Shown: positions 49,768 through 60,547, counted from the first letter of the stretch. The stretch is DNA of 64,000 bases from Lutimaribacter degradans (GCF_023703375.1 NZ_JAMQGO010000005.1:1-64000), one strand, 5' to 3'. Program-made: numbers and translations. Notes: generated by a model not told the origin, from the sequence alone.

Positions 49768-49843
49768 CGTGCCTGCGGGACCGGGATGCAGCACTGTCGG
49801 CCCAAGCCTACCAGAAGGTCAGTCGGCCAGTCGCGCGCGGTCG

Positions 49844-50350
49844 TCAGCCATCCGGGCCATGGGCCGCGCGGGTTTCGCTGAGCGCGCTCGCCAGTTCCCC
49901 ATAAAGGCTGCGGCGCTCTTCCTCTGACAGGAAGGCGCCGATTTCAACCGTGCGCCCGTTGCCCTTGAGCGTCACGTAATAGGGCACAGGGCCGCCGGTT
50001 TGGTGCATCTCGGCGCGCACCCAATAGCTGTTGGCCTGCCATTCCTTTTGGGCCACCTTGTGCGCGCTGCGGCTGAGATGGATCGTTTCTGGATCGAGCG
50101 TGAGCACCTCAAGTATCTCGCCATCGCGATAGCTGCGTTCCAGCGCCCACCAGATGCCACCCACGGCCAGCAGCATGAAGGGCAGTATCCCCCACAGAAC
50201 GAAGGTACCGAGCAGCGGATAAAGCGGAATCGTGATCAGCGTGAAGGTGCCCAGGATGAAGGCGGCGAAACCGCGTCGCGGCAGCGAGCGGTGCGGCCAG
50301 AGTTCAAGCCGGCGCGCGGTCGGGGTTTGGACGGTCCAGCGATAGGGCAT
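49844..50350 (-). CDS. DUF2244 integral membrane protein
   Basis: A 168-residue protein with two closely spaced N-terminal transmembrane helices (about 29-70) and a soluble C-terminal domain (ETIHLSRSAHKVAQ, VEIGAFLSEEERRSLYGEL). This matches DUF2244, common in alphaproteobacteria. It lies downstream of ctaD in the same direction, with a hairpin between them. Function unknown. Confidence 0.75.
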   Translation of the reverse strand: MPYRWTVQTPTARRLELWPHRSLPRRGFAAFILGTFTLITIPLYPLLGTFVLWGILPFMLLAVGGIWWALERSYRDGEILEVLTLDPETIHLSRSAHKVAQKEWQANSYWVRAEMHQTGGPVPYYVTLKGNGRTVEIGAFLSEEERRSLYGELASALSETRAAHGPDG

Positions 50351-50382
50351 GATGTCTGGCTTGTTTGCGGCAGAAAATGGAA

Positions 50383-50407
50383 GGGCCCGGACGATCTGTC
50401 CGGGCCC
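50383..50407 (-). terminator. hairpin downstream of ctaD
   Basis: A perfect 10-base stem GGGCCCGGAC/GTCCGGGCCC with a 5-base loop. On the minus strand it is followed by TTCCATTTTC, a weak T-run. Likely ctaD terminator. Confidence 0.65.
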
Positions 50408-50434
50408 CGATCCGTGTGGTTCAGAGCGTGGCCC

Positions 50435-52108
50435 TTAGTGGGCGTGCCCCTTGTCCCAGTCTTCCTGCTTGGGCAGTTGCTCGAACGTGTGTTCGGGCGG
50501 AGGGCTGGGCAGGGTCCATTCCAGCGTGTCGGCGTATTCGTTCCACGGGTTCGCCTCGGTGGCGCGGGCGCCGCGCAGCAGCGAGTAGATGATCACACCG
50601 AAGAAGAACACGAAGGATGCGAAGCTGATGAAAGCCCCGATCGACGACCAGTAGTTCCAGACCGCGAAGGCCTCGGGATAGTCGATGTAGCGGCGCGGCA
50701 TGCCCTGACGGCCCAGGAAGTGCTGGGGGAAGAATGTCAGGTTTGCGCCGATGAAGAACGCCCAGAAGTGCAGCTTGCCCGCCCATTCCGGATACATCCG
50801 GCCTGTCATCTTCGGGAAGTAGAAGTAGACGCCCGCGAAGATGGCAAAGACGGCGCCCAGCGACATCACGTAGTGGAAGTGCGCCACAACGTAGTAGGTG
50901 TCGTGATAGGCACGGTCAACACCCGCCTGGCTGAGCACCACGCCGGTCACGCCGCCGACGGTGAACAGGAACAGGAAGCCAAAGGCCCAGAGCATCGGTG
51001 TCTTGAATTCGATCGAGCCGCCCCACATCGTCGCGATCCAGCTGAAGATCTTGACGCCGGTCGGGACCGCGATGACCATCGTGGCCAGCATGAAGTAGGA
51101 TTGCTGGGTCAGCGACATGCCCACCGTGTACATGTGGTGTGCCCACACGATGAACCCGAGAAAGCCGATGGCGATGAGGGCCCAGACCATCGGCAGGTAG
51201 CCGAAGATCGGTTTGCGGCTGAACGTGGCGACAACGTGAGAGATGATGCCAAAGCCAGGCAGGATGACGATGTAAACCTCGGGGTGACCAAAGAACCACA
51301 GGATGTGCTGGTAAAGAACCGGGTCGCCGCCACCTGCCGGGTCGAAGAAGGTGGTGCCGAAGTTCCGGTCGGTCAGCAGCATCGTGATCGCGCCTGCCAG
51401 AACCGGCAGTGCCAGCAGGATCATCCAGGCGGTGACAAAGATCGACCACGAGAACAGCGGCACCTTGAACAGGGTCATGCCCGGCGCGCGCATGTTCAGG
51501 AACGTGGTGATCATGTTGATCGCGCCGAGGATCGAGGAGGCACCCGAGACGTGGACGGCGAAGATCGCCAGGTCCATCGACATGCCGCCCTCGTTGACGC
51601 TGAGCGGCGGGTAAAGCACCCAGCCGACGCCCGAGCCAAGCTGGTCATTGCCACCGGGGGCAAGCAGCGAGGCCACGCCCAGCGACGTGCCCGCAACGAA
51701 CAACCAGTAGCTGAGGTTGTTCATCCGAGGGAAAGCCATGTCCGGCGCGCCGATCTGCAGCGGCATGAAGTAGTTGCCGAAGCCGCCGAACAATGCCGGG
51801 ATCACCACGAAGAACATCATCAGGACACCGTGATAGGTGATCATCACGTTCCAGAGGTGCCCGTTGGGGGTGCATTCGCCAGCGGCGGCCGCGGTAAAGC
51901 GTGCGCCTTCGAGGCACATGTATTGCACGCCGGGCTCCATGAGCTCCAAGCGCATGTAAACGGTGAAAAGCACCGAGACCAGGCCGACAATCGCCGACGT
52001 GATCAGGTACAGAATCCCGATGTCCTTGTGGTTGGTCGACATGAACCAGCGGGTGAAGAAACCGCGCTGATCTTCATGGTCGTGGCCGTGAATGGCTGCG
52101 TCTGCCAT
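50435..52108 (-). CDS. ctaD: cytochrome c oxidase subunit I (aa3 type)
   Basis: A 557-residue heme-copper oxidase subunit with twelve membrane helices. Ligand motifs include [12 protein letters not shown] (heme a ligand), [18 protein letters not shown] (CuB histidine and cross-linked tyrosine), [10 protein letters not shown] (two CuB histidines) and [15 protein letters not shown] (both heme ligands). It reduces oxygen to water and pumps protons. An FNR box lies upstream. Confidence 0.97.
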   Translation of the reverse strand: MADAAIHGHDHEDQRGFFTRWFMSTNHKDIGILYLITSAIVGLVSVLFTVYMRLELMEPGVQYMCLEGARFTAAAAGECTPNGHLWNVMITYHGVLMMFFVVIPALFGGFGNYFMPLQIGAPDMAFPRMNNLSYWLFVAGTSLGVASLLAPGGNDQLGSGVGWVLYPPLSVNEGGMSMDLAIFAVHVSGASSILGAINMITTFLNMRAPGMTLFKVPLFSWSIFVTAWMILLALPVLAGAITMLLTDRNFGTTFFDPAGGGDPVLYQHILWFFGHPEVYIVILPGFGIISHVVATFSRKPIFGYLPMVWALIAIGFLGFIVWAHHMYTVGMSLTQQSYFMLATMVIAVPTGVKIFSWIATMWGGSIEFKTPMLWAFGFLFLFTVGGVTGVVLSQAGVDRAYHDTYYVVAHFHYVMSLGAVFAIFAGVYFYFPKMTGRMYPEWAGKLHFWAFFIGANLTFFPQHFLGRQGMPRRYIDYPEAFAVWNYWSSIGAFISFASFVFFFGVIIYSLLRGARATEANPWNEYADTLEWTLPSPPPEHTFEQLPKQEDWDKGHAH

Positions 52109-52456
52109 TGTCTGCCTCCTGTTGTGTCCCTTGGTATGCGGCGGAATCCCGACGCACGGCTATCCATTCGCGTTTTAGAATGACTGGTGGGCACCGGCAA
52201 TGGCGTTGTTTGATCCAGATCAAAATTAATTGTCGCACCCCCCCCCCCGCTTGGCCAAGGCAGGCGGGGCCGGGAATTCACGCGCCGACGTGGCGCTTGC
52301 CGGGGCCGGGATCGTTACGGGTCATGCCTTGTGCGGCCGGTACACAGGCGCGGGATGCGTCGGGCGATCGCCCGAAAGGCAAACGGCCGCGCAGGGGTGC
52401 CGCGCGGCCGCATTGCATTTCGGTTGAACTATGGGCGCAGGCAACGCGCCCTCGGG
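52109..52456. other. ctaD-cycA intergenic region
   Basis: About 350 bases holding the ctaD promoter, an FNR box at 52210-52223, an 11-base C-run at 52238-52248, and a hairpin after cycA at about 52388-52420 (GCGGCCGCGCGG / CCGCGCGGCCGC-type). No gene is seen. Confidence 0.7.
52210..52223 (-). promoter_or_regulatory. FNR/FnrL box upstream of ctaD
   Basis: TTGAT-CCAG-ATCAA is an exact match to the FNR-type consensus TTGAT-N4-ATCAA. Its centre is about 108 bases upstream of the ctaD start. FnrL commonly lowers aa3 oxidase expression at low oxygen in Rhodobacteraceae, which fits here. Confidence 0.8.
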
Positions 52457-52867
52457 TTACTCGGCGTCCGAGAAGGTCGCGAGATAGGCCGCGACATCCT
52501 CGCCACCCCTGCGCAGCTTGAACGTCATCTTGGACTGGTTCGGATAGCCCTGCGCATCCAGCCATGCCCTTGGGTCAGCCACGTATTCTGCGATCGCTTC
52601 GGCCGTCCAGACGAACTCGTCCTCGGCGGCGGCTTCAAGGCCGTTGCCGTAGCGGAAACCCTCGACCGAGCCGGCCACGCGCCCCACGATGCCGTGCAGG
52701 TTCGGGCCAGTGCGGCCACCCTTGACGATCTCGGTGCCGTCATCGGCCACGATCATGTGGCAGGCCTTGCATTTGCGGAATTCCTTTTCGCCCTCGGCTG
52801 CGTCACCCTCGGCGAAGGCAGGAGCGGCAAGCGCCATGAAGGCTGCGGCTGTCAGAAACTTGTTCAT
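52457..52867 (-). CDS. cycA: cytochrome c2-like periplasmic protein
   Basis: A 136-residue class I c-type cytochrome. Signal peptide ends about residue 19. The heme motif CKACH is at 33-37, and Met114 (QSKMTF) is the probable axial ligand; GRTGPNLHGIVGR is typical of cytochrome c2/c550. It carries electrons from bc1 to oxidase or from SoxAX. ATG at 52867. Confidence 0.88.
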   Translation of the reverse strand: MNKFLTAAAFMALAAPAFAEGDAAEGEKEFRKCKACHMIVADDGTEIVKGGRTGPNLHGIVGRVAGSVEGFRYGNGLEAAAEDEFVWTAEAIAEYVADPRAWLDAQGYPNQSKMTFKLRRGGEDVAAYLATFSDAE

Positions 52868-52979
52868 GTATTCTGGTCTCCAGTTGGTTGGTCTCGCATT
52901 GTATGCACAAATATGATGGTTTGTCGGCAAGGCAATGTGATCTTTCGGCGCACCTTTTCGTGACGCCCTGCACGGATCG

Positions 52980-53636
52980 TCATCGATCCGTCGAAAAGAC
53001 GCGGGTAAAACTGCGCTTCAGCGCCAGGTCGATGTCATCCATCGTCACGGGCAAGCCCAGGTCGACAAGGCTGGTCACGCCATGATCGGTGATGCCGCAG
53101 GGCACGATGCCGTCGAAATGGCGCAGGTCGGGATCGACATTTATCGAAATGCCGTGAAAGCTGATCCACTTGCGCAGGCGTATGCCGATGGCCGCGATCT
53201 TGTCCTCGGTCACCTGGCCATCCGCGCCAAGCGGCTTTTCGGGGCGGGGCACCCAGACGCCCACGCGGCCTTCGCGAATCTCGCCTGTCACGTTGAACTC
53301 GGCCAGGGTGGCGATCACCCAGGCTTCAAGCTGCTGCACAAACCGGCGCACGTCATGGCCGCGTTGTCCGACGTTCAGCATCACGTATACCACGCGTTGC
53401 CCCGGCCCGTGATACGTATACTGGCCGCCGCGTTTACTGGGGTAGACCGGGAACCTGTCGGGATCGACCAGATCGGCGGGTTTCGCGCTGGTGCCAGCGG
53501 TATAGAGCGGCGGATGCTCCAGCAGCCAGATCGCCTCGTCCGCGGTGCCCGCGGCAACGGCGGCGGCGCGCTCCTCCATCACCCGGCAGGCGTGGTCATA
53601 ATCGGTCAATCCGTCAGAGATGATCCATTCCACCAT
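52980..53636 (-). CDS. lipB: octanoyl-ACP:protein N-octanoyltransferase
   Basis: A 218-residue Lip[20 protein letters not shown] is the conserved substrate segment, the catalytic lysine lies in [13 protein letters not shown] (Lys146), and the cysteine in VPCGI (Cys180). It makes octanoylated lipoyl domains, the first lipoate step. Confidence 0.95.
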   Translation of the reverse strand: MVEWIISDGLTDYDHACRVMEERAAAVAAGTADEAIWLLEHPPLYTAGTSAKPADLVDPDRFPVYPSKRGGQYTYHGPGQRVVYVMLNVGQRGHDVRRFVQQLEAWVIATLAEFNVTGEIREGRVGVWVPRPEKPLGADGQVTEDKIAAIGIRLRKWISFHGISINVDPDLRHFDGIVPCGITDHGVTSLVDLGLPVTMDDIDLALKRSFTRVFSTDR

Positions 53637-53678
53637 GCTGCGCGCTTTAGACCGAAGACCCGCGAAAGAAAAGGCGGA

Positions 53679-54326
53679 TCAGGCGGGCTCGGCCACAAGC
53701 TGGTGCAGGATATGGGCATACCCCTCGGGCCCCTGTGCGCCGGTGACAAGGTATTGCTGCGCGAACACCATGGCCGGCACGCCGGTGATGCCCTGCTGTT
53801 GCCAGAAAGCCTGTTTGCGCCGTACGGCGTCGGCGTGGCGGCCCTCGTGCAGCGCGGCTTCGGCATCGCTGGCATCCAGTCCCAGCGTTTCGGCGATGCC
53901 GGCCAGCGTGGCGATGTCATCGACATTCAACCCGGCGCTGAAATGCGCCGCGAACAGCGCCAGTTTCATATCGTGTTGCGCGTCATTGCCCTCGGCCCAG
54001 TCTATCAATTGATGCGCGCGGAACGAGTTGCGCATGCGCGTCCCCGGGGCAAAGGCGAAATCAATGCCCAAAGCCGCCCCCCGCTGTTTCAGAACCGCGC
54101 GGTTCTCCGCGCTTTGTTCCTGGGTGATGCCGTATTTGCGCATTATATGGGCGGTCATTTCTTCGCCATCGGGGCCCATGTCGGGGTTGAGTTCGAACGG
54201 GTGCCAGCGCAACCCCAATGTCACCCCCGTTTGCGCGGCGGCGGCCTCGAGCTCTTTGTAACCGATGATGCACCAAGGGCACATGATATCAGACACGATG
54301 TCGACACGGATTTGCGGCATGGTCAT
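53679..54326 (-). CDS. DsbA-family oxidoreductase (FrnE type)
   Basis: A 215-residue thioredoxin-fold protein with CPWC at 16-19 and the helical insert and C-terminal QQGITGVPAMVFAQQYLVTG (cis-proline) of FrnE/2-hydroxychromene isomerase-like DSBA proteins. No signal peptide, so probably cytoplasmic. Start at 54326. Confidence 0.85.
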   Translation of the reverse strand: MTMPQIRVDIVSDIMCPWCIIGYKELEAAAAQTGVTLGLRWHPFELNPDMGPDGEEMTAHIMRKYGITQEQSAENRAVLKQRGAALGIDFAFAPGTRMRNSFRAHQLIDWAEGNDAQHDMKLALFAAHFSAGLNVDDIATLAGIAETLGLDASDAEAALHEGRHADAVRRKQAFWQQQGITGVPAMVFAQQYLVTGAQGPEGYAHILHQLVAEPA

Positions 54327-54651
54327 TGACGGTCCTTTCCTTTGGGCAACGGCGCGGCCCGGCACGGGGTGGGCACGAAAGCGCGGCGGACGGTGCCGCA
54401 CCCACCAGGCCAGCCCCATCACCCGAATATATAGGCGGTTTAACCGAAAATGACATGCCCCGGCGCCGGGTGCATGGCGCGGGCACGGGGTGCTGCGCAT
54501 GCGCGACTGTCGATGTGGCCCCGCAGCCGGCGCCTGGCGTGCCACCCGGGTCAGCCGCGCGGCACGGGAAAATTTCGGCATGAAGGGGCCGTTTTGGGCC
54601 TTCACAACGCCGCGCCGCTCGTCTATACGCCCGCTCACCAAGTCAAGGTCT
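54327..54651. other. intergenic, no gene seen
   Basis: About 325 bases between the DsbA-family gene and tRNA-Leu. It holds the tRNA promoter on the plus strand. I see no coding frame or repeat worth calling. Confidence 0.5.
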
Positions 54652-54738
54652 GCGGCCGTGGCGGAATTGGTAGACGCGCAGCGTTGAGGTCGCTGTGAGG
54701 TAACACTCGTGCGAGTTCGAGTCTCGCCGGCCGCACCA
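54652..54738 (+). tRNA. tRNA-Leu (GAG)
   Basis: An 87-base type II tRNA: acceptor GCGGCCG/CGGCCGC, anticodon loop TTGAGGT with anticodon GAG, a long variable arm (GTGAGGTAACACTCGT), T-arm GAGTTCGAGTCTC, and an encoded CCA at 54736-54738. Confidence 0.94.
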
Positions 54739-54878
54739 CATTCCCCTTTGTTCCGGTCTGCCAGTTGTTGTGACGTCCCGTCGCGCGGCTTGGAGCTTTT
54801 CATCCTGACCGCGACGTGCTGATATGGCTGCGAAATCAAATTTCGCAGGTTGGAACGGTCTGAGGGAGGAGCTGATCT

Positions 54879-56114
<1,236 letters not shown>

Positions 56115-56143
56115 ACCGTTTCAAAGCTGCGAAACGCGAAAAA

Positions 56144-56165
56144 GGGGCCAGGCGGGCCCCTTTTT
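56144..56165 (+). terminator. terminator between acyl-CoA dehydrogenase and soxT
   Basis: Stem GGGGCC (56144-56149) / GGCCCC (56155-56160) flanked by AAA on the left and TTTTT on the right, so it can act on both strands between these convergent genes. Confidence 0.85.
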
Positions 56166-56183
56166 CATGCGTGGATTGCGGGT

Positions 56184-57242
56184 TTATTCCGCCGGCTGGA
56201 ACCCTTCGATCAGTTGCCGCAGGCCAAGCGCCGCGCCCGCGATGATCGAGGCAAAGACAAGCGGTGCCGAAAAGGCCAGCATCGAAAAGGCCGACAGCCC
56301 CTGGCCGATTGTGCAGCCCAATGCCAGCACGGCCCCGGCGCCCATCAGGGCGGCGCCGATGATCTGGCGGCGCAGTTCGCGCGGGTCTTCGCAGGCTTCC
56401 CAACGGAAATGCCCCTTGATGAGCGAGCCGATAAAGGCCCCGACCGCAACCCCCGTGACCGACCCCACCGCGAAAGACGGCGCGCGCGCCGAGCCGGTCA
56501 TGGCGAAAAGCAAGGTTTCGCCCACGGGCGCGGAAAAGCTGTGCGACACCACGGGCATGGGCGTGAAGCCGTTGCTGGCCACCCAATAGCTTCCGGCCCA
56601 GCCGCTGACCACGGCGATTCCCACGATCGCGGCCCAGAAGATCGATTGCGGGCTGGCCAGGATGCTGCGCGAGGACAGTGCGCCGATGGTCACGACCGCG
56701 CCGATGGCCAGGCCGATGGCCGAAACCGAGATGCCGGTCCATTCGTGCAGCAGATGCGCCAGGCCCGGGGGCATGTCATTGACCACGTCGGCCTGGGGAA
56801 AAGCCCAGACGCGCAGCGTGGCCAGCGGCCCAGACAGCACAAGGTAGGCCGAAACCCCCATGATCACCACGATCACGAAGGCGCGGAAATCGCCGCCGCC
56901 CGCCCGCGCGATCGAGCCGAAGCCGCAATTGCCCGCCAGAGCCATGCCGTAGCCGAACATGAGCCCGCCCAGGACGGCCGCGACGGGCATCCAGCGGATC
57001 GACAGGTAATACGACGTTTCAAGCTCGAGCACGCCGATAGCGGCCAGCCCGAACGTGCCAAGGATGGCGACGCCGATGGCCAGTATCCACATGCGCATGC
57101 GCAGGTCCGATCCGCCGTAAAGCATGTCCTCTATAGCGCCCATGGTGCAAAACCGGCCCAGCCGGGCGGCCAGGCCCAACAGGATGCCGCCACCCAGCCC
57201 GACCAGGGCTACGAGCGCTTCGTCTGAAATCCATTCAAGCAT
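56184..57242 (-). CDS. soxT: YeeE/YedE-family sulfur-compound transporter (SoxT)
   Basis: A 352-residue membrane protein with two YeeE/YedE repeats. Conserved cysteines lie in GRFCTMG (Cys32), GNCGFGS (Cys106) and GCTIGQG (Cys310), the pattern of TsuA-type thiosulfate transporters. The gene lies 39 bases after soxR on the same strand, so it likely imports thiosulfate or a sulfur product for the regulatory or cytoplasmic side. Name by context. Confidence 0.78.
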   Translation of the reverse strand: MLEWISDEALVALVGLGGGILLGLAARLGRFCTMGAIEDMLYGGSDLRMRMWILAIGVAILGTFGLAAIGVLELETSYYLSIRWMPVAAVLGGLMFGYGMALAGNCGFGSIARAGGGDFRAFVIVVIMGVSAYLVLSGPLATLRVWAFPQADVVNDMPPGLAHLLHEWTGISVSAIGLAIGAVVTIGALSSRSILASPQSIFWAAIVGIAVVSGWAGSYWVASNGFTPMPVVSHSFSAPVGETLLFAMTGSARAPSFAVGSVTGVAVGAFIGSLIKGHFRWEACEDPRELRRQIIGAALMGAGAVLALGCTIGQGLSAFSMLAFSAPLVFASIIAGAALGLRQLIEGFQPAE

Positions 57243-57281
57243 TGTGTCCTCCTGGTCTACGGTGGCGCGTGACGGTCGCGG

Positions 57282-57611
57282 TCACTCGCAAAACAGGTCG
57301 TAGACCAGTTCCAGTATACGTTTTGGACGGTCGTCTGCCAAACGATAATAGATTGCCTTGCCTTCGCGTCGGGGGATCACCAGACCCTCGAGGCGCAGGC
57401 GCGAAAGTTGCTGACTGACCGCGGCCTGTCGGGCGGAAAGCAGCTCTTCAAGTTCTGTAACGGATTTCTCGCCCGAGACGAGGTGGCACAGGATAAGAAG
57501 TCGGCCTTCGTGGCTTACGGCCTTGAGAAAGTTCGAAGCAGTCGTGGCATTGCCCATGATGCGGTCCATCTCGCTGTCCGAGATGCCTTCATCGAAAACC
57601 GGTAGGCTCAC
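57282..57611 (-). CDS. soxR: ArsR-family persulfide-responsive repressor SoxR
   Basis: A 109-residue ArsR winged-helix protein: recognition helix QAAVSQQLSRLRLEG. Two cysteines, Cys42 (LILCHL) and Cys108 (LFCE near the C-terminus), match the pair that forms a polysulfide bridge in SqrR/BigR/SoxR relatives. It should repress the sox genes until reactive sulfur appears. Adjacent to soxS and soxT. Confidence 0.88.
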   Translation of the reverse strand: MSLPVFDEGISDSEMDRIMGNATTASNFLKAVSHEGRLLILCHLVSGEKSVTELEELLSARQAAVSQQLSRLRLEGLVIPRREGKAIYYRLADDRPKRILELVYDLFCE

Positions 57612-57714
57612 CTGTCTTCCCCTCTACTTTTCCCTGCCGCCTTGTGCTCCCCAGCGACCCTGTGTTCTTGTCCGCATACGCCAGTGCCCGGCGCGGGCAT
57701 GGCCGATGCGGAGA

Positions 57715-58083
57715 TCAATTCGATCCGGTATACCCGGCTTCCTCGGTCAGCAACCGATGCAGCATCCCCCAAAAGAAATCCTCTCCCGGGTGCCCCTCGA
57801 TCCGGCCCAGTTCTTCCCCATCATCCACCAGAACGAATGTCGGGGTAAAGACGACACGGCCATCGAAACTGACATCGTCGGGAGGCGTGTCGGAAATGTC
57901 GATCATGCGCAATGGCGCGAATTGCCCCATCTCGGTGTTGGGGTAGGCGGGGCCGATATCTTCTTTCCAGGCAATACAGTAATGACAGCCCTTCTGTTCG
58001 ACCATTATCAATTCGACTGCCATGGCCGGCGTGGCAAGGCCCGAGGCAAGCAAAACACCGGCCAAAAAATTCCTGATCGTCAT
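57715..58083 (-). CDS. soxS: periplasmic thioredoxin-like SoxS
   Basis: A 122-residue protein with a signal peptide (about 1-22) and a thioredoxin-type motif KGCHYC (Cys33, Cys36), plus the cis-proline region VVFTPTFVLVDDG. In Paracoccus SoxS keeps the SoxY carrier cysteine in an active state. Divergent from soxV across 75 bases. Confidence 0.85.
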   Translation of the reverse strand: MTIRNFLAGVLLASGLATPAMAVELIMVEQKGCHYCIAWKEDIGPAYPNTEMGQFAPLRMIDISDTPPDDVSFDGRVVFTPTFVLVDDGEELGRIEGHPGEDFFWGMLHRLLTEEAGYTGSN

Positions 58084-58158
58084 GACGCATCCAATTGACT
58101 ACAACGGTATACACAACTTAATCTGAATATGTGAATTTCTCAAGGAGAGTATGGTCAA
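58084..58158. promoter_or_regulatory. soxS-soxV divergent promoter region
   Basis: Contains TTGACT at about 58095-58100, CGGTATAC at 58105-58112 (also found before soxX at 59565-59572), and an imperfect GAAT-type site near 58125-58137 (GAATATGTGAAT). It must serve both sox arms. SoxR binding is inferred. Confidence 0.55.
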
Positions 58159-58893
58159 ATGGATGTCACGTTCGCGGGTGCGGCCTTGGCCGGTTTTTTG
58201 GCATTCTTCACCCCATGCATCCTGCCCATGGTGCCGTTCTACCTTAGCTACATGGCCGGCCTGTCCATGACCGAACTGCGCGGCGAGGGCGAGATTGCGC
58301 CCGGTGCGCAGCGGCGGCTTTTCCTGTCGGCGGTGTTTTTCGCGCTTGGCGTGACCAGCATCTTCATGCTGATGGGAATGGGCGCGACGGCCTTGGGCCA
58401 GGTGTTTCGTGATTGGTTCGACGTGTTGCGGTACGCTGCGGCGGCGCTGATTTTCGTGTTCGGCCTGCATTTTCTGGGCGTGATCCGCATCGGCATCTTT
58501 TACCGAGAGGCGCGCATGGAATCCAAGATGGACCCAAGCTCGGTGATCGGGGCCTATGTGATGGGGCTGGCCTTCGGCTTTGGCTGGTCGGCCTGCGTGG
58601 GCCCTGTGCTGGCCACGATCCTGATGATCGCCAGCGGCATGGGCGAGGTTTGGCGCGGGGGGCTTTTGCTGGCGCTTTTCGGAATCGGCATGACCGCACC
58701 CTTTGTCGTCGCCGCGCTGTTCGCGCGCCCGTTCCTGAATTGGGTGCAGCGCAACCGCAAGTACCAGCCCTATGTCGAAAAGGTGCTGGGCGTGATGCTG
58801 GTCGTTTTCGCAATTCTTATTGCAACAGGCATGATCAACGAGATTGCGAACTGGATGATCGACACCTTCCCCGTGTTTTCGCGACTCGGGTGA
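58159..58893 (+). CDS. soxV: CcdA-like thiol electron-transfer membrane protein SoxV
   Basis: A 244-residue protein with six transmembrane helices. The two redox cysteines are Cys20 (FFTPCILPMVPF) and Cys146 (SACVGPVLA), the CcdA/DsbD pattern. It moves reductant from cytoplasmic thioredoxin to SoxW and SoxS, which maintain SoxY. AAGGAG lies upstream at 58142-58147. Confidence 0.9.
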   Translation: MDVTFAGAALAGFLAFFTPCILPMVPFYLSYMAGLSMTELRGEGEIAPGAQRRLFLSAVFFALGVTSIFMLMGMGATALGQVFRDWFDVLRYAAAALIFVFGLHFLGVIRIGIFYREARMESKMDPSSVIGAYVMGLAFGFGWSACVGPVLATILMIASGMGEVWRGGLLLALFGIGMTAPFVVAALFARPFLNWVQRNRKYQPYVEKVLGVMLVVFAILIATGMINEIANWMIDTFPVFSRLG

Positions 58894-58914
58894 AGCCGAT
58901 AAAGGGAGGAAGCT

Positions 58915-59493
58915 ATGAAGAAACTGATACTGGGCCTTTGGGCCATCATGTTCGCCCTGCCGGTATGGGCGGCCGAATTGGGCGATGACGGGCTGCACAA
59001 GCAGCCGTGGATGCGCGACACCTTCAAGGATCTGCGCGATGACCTGGCCGAGGCCAATGCCGAGGGCAAGCGGCTGGTGCTGATGATGGAGCAGCGCGGC
59101 TGCATCTACTGCAAGAAGATGCATGAAGAGGTGTACCCGCGCGAAGATATCTCGACCTATATCGACGAGAATTTCTTTGTCGTGCAACTCAACCTGCATG
59201 GCGACACGGAAATGGTGGATCTGGACGGTGAGGCGCTGAGCGAAAAGGCCGCCGCGCGCAAATGGGGGATTCTCTTTACGCCAACCGTCATCTTCCTGCC
59301 CGAAGAGGTGCCCGAGGGCATGACGGCGCAGGATGCAGCCGTTGCAATCATGCCGGGCGCCTTCGGTGCGCAGACCGCCTACGACATGTTCGTATGGGTG
59401 AACGAGAAACGGTACGAGCTTGATAACGGGGAAGATTTCCAGCGTTATCACGCAAGAAAAATTCAAGAGCGCCAACAGCAAGGTAACGATTGA
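58915..59493 (+). CDS. soxW: periplasmic thioredoxin SoxW
   Basis: A 192-residue thioredoxin-fold protein with a signal peptide (about 1-20), redox motif GCIYCKKM (Cys63, Cys66), and TPTVIFLPEE as cis-proline region. It partners SoxV in reducing the sulfur-carrying machinery. The stop is followed by a 121-base regulatory gap before soxX. Confidence 0.88.
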   Translation: MKKLILGLWAIMFALPVWAAELGDDGLHKQPWMRDTFKDLRDDLAEANAEGKRLVLMMEQRGCIYCKKMHEEVYPREDISTYIDENFFVVQLNLHGDTEMVDLDGEALSEKAAARKWGILFTPTVIFLPEEVPEGMTAQDAAVAIMPGAFGAQTAYDMFVWVNEKRYELDNGEDFQRYHARKIQERQQQGND

Positions 59494-59516
59494 TCGCAAG
59501 GTCTGGAAAATCAATA

Positions 59517-59532
59517 ATTCATAATTGTGAAT
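59517..59532. promoter_or_regulatory. candidate SoxR operator before soxX
   Basis: An exact ATTC-N8-GAAT palindrome (ATTC at 59517, GAAT at 59529), the reported binding pattern of SqrR/BigR/YgaV-type ArsR repressors. It lies 83 bases before soxX. A second palindrome CGGTATACCG is at 59565-59574. Confidence 0.65.
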
Positions 59533-59614
59533 TTGATGTTGCCAATACGGGGCTTGGTAAACTACGGTATACCGAGCCAACTCGGTCACAAGAGCTGAAG
59601 CCACGGGAGGAATC

Positions 59615-60094
59615 ATGAAGCTTGCAACATTGACACTGGCGGCAACGCTGGTAACCGGCGCCGCATTTGCCGCTGAGATCGCACCAAGCGATGTCCAGTT
59701 CGACGAATACGGTGCTGTCGACCAATCGCTTACCGGAACGCCCGGAAACCCCGAAGAAGGGGAAAAGATCATGACCAATCGCGGTCTGGGCAACTGTGTT
59801 GCCTGCCACGAGGTCAGCGCATTGGATTATGCAGCCTTCCAAGGCAATGTCGGACCCAGCCTTGACGGTGTGGCCGATCGCTGGAACGAAGCGGAACTGC
59901 GCGGAATTCTGGTTAATGCCAAGAAAACTTATGATGGGACTGTGATGCCGTCCTACTACCGTGTCGACGGTTTTGTCCGCCCGGGCAACGCCTACACGGG
60001 CAAGGCGGCTGACGATTCGTTCGGCCCGCTGCTGACTGCGCAGCAGGTCGAGGATGTTGTCGCGTTCTTGGGCACTCTGGAATACGAAGAGTGA
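59615..60094 (+). CDS. soxX: SoxX monoheme cytochrome c
   Basis: A 159-residue protein with a signal peptide (about 1-20), heme motif CVACH (Cys61-Cys64-His65) and Met111 in GTVMPSYYR as probable axial ligand. It pairs with SoxA to attach thiosulfate to SoxY. GGGAGG lies upstream. Confidence 0.95.
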   Translation: MKLATLTLAATLVTGAAFAAEIAPSDVQFDEYGAVDQSLTGTPGNPEEGEKIMTNRGLGNCVACHEVSALDYAAFQGNVGPSLDGVADRWNEAELRGILVNAKKTYDGTVMPSYYRVDGFVRPGNAYTGKAADDSFGPLLTAQQVEDVVAFLGTLEYEE

Positions 60095-60130
60095 CCAGGG
60101 CGCTGTACCAAACCACTGAGGAGTAGAAAC

Positions 60131-60547
60131 ATGGACTTTACACGTCGCGATACGCTGGCCCTGGGTGCCGGTGCTGTTGCCCTGACCGTGCTGCCGTTCC
60201 GCGTGAACGCGGCGGGCGAGGATGCCATCGCCGAGTTCACCGGCGGTGCTGACGTCGCCGAAGGCGGGGTCAACCTGGACGCGCCCGAGATCGCCGAGAA
60301 CGGCAACACCGTTCCGATTTCGGTTTCCGCCGAGGGCGCGAGCGCCATCATGGTGCTGGCCATGGGCAACCCGACCCCGGGTGTGGCGACCTTCAACTTT
60401 GGTGAGCTGGCCGGCAGCCAGTTCGCATCGACCCGCATTCGCCTTGCCGGCACGCAGGACGTGGTGGCGATCGCAAAGCTGGCCGACGGCAGCTTTGCCA
60501 AGGCAACCAAGAACGTCAAAGTGACAATCGGCGGCTGCGGCGGCTGA
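60131..60547 (+). CDS. soxY: SoxY sulfur-carrier protein
   Basis: A 138-residue protein with a Tat signal (TRRDTLALGAGAVAL) and the C-terminal carrier motif GGCGG, whose cysteine holds the sulfur chain. It forms a heterodimer with SoxZ and moves intermediates between SoxAX, SoxB and SoxCD. Confidence 0.97.
   Translation: MDFTRRDTLALGAGAVALTVLPFRVNAAGEDAIAEFTGGADVAEGGVNLDAPEIAENGNTVPISVSAEGASAIMVLAMGNPTPGVATFNFGELAGSQFASTRIRLAGTQDVVAIAKLADGSFAKATKNVKVTIGGCGG

Noticed and set aside
50000..52183. A 727-codon plus-strand frame opposite ctaD
   Set aside because: Antisense to the oxidase gene and rich in His/Asp/Arg, as expected from reverse-strand translation of GC-rich coding DNA.
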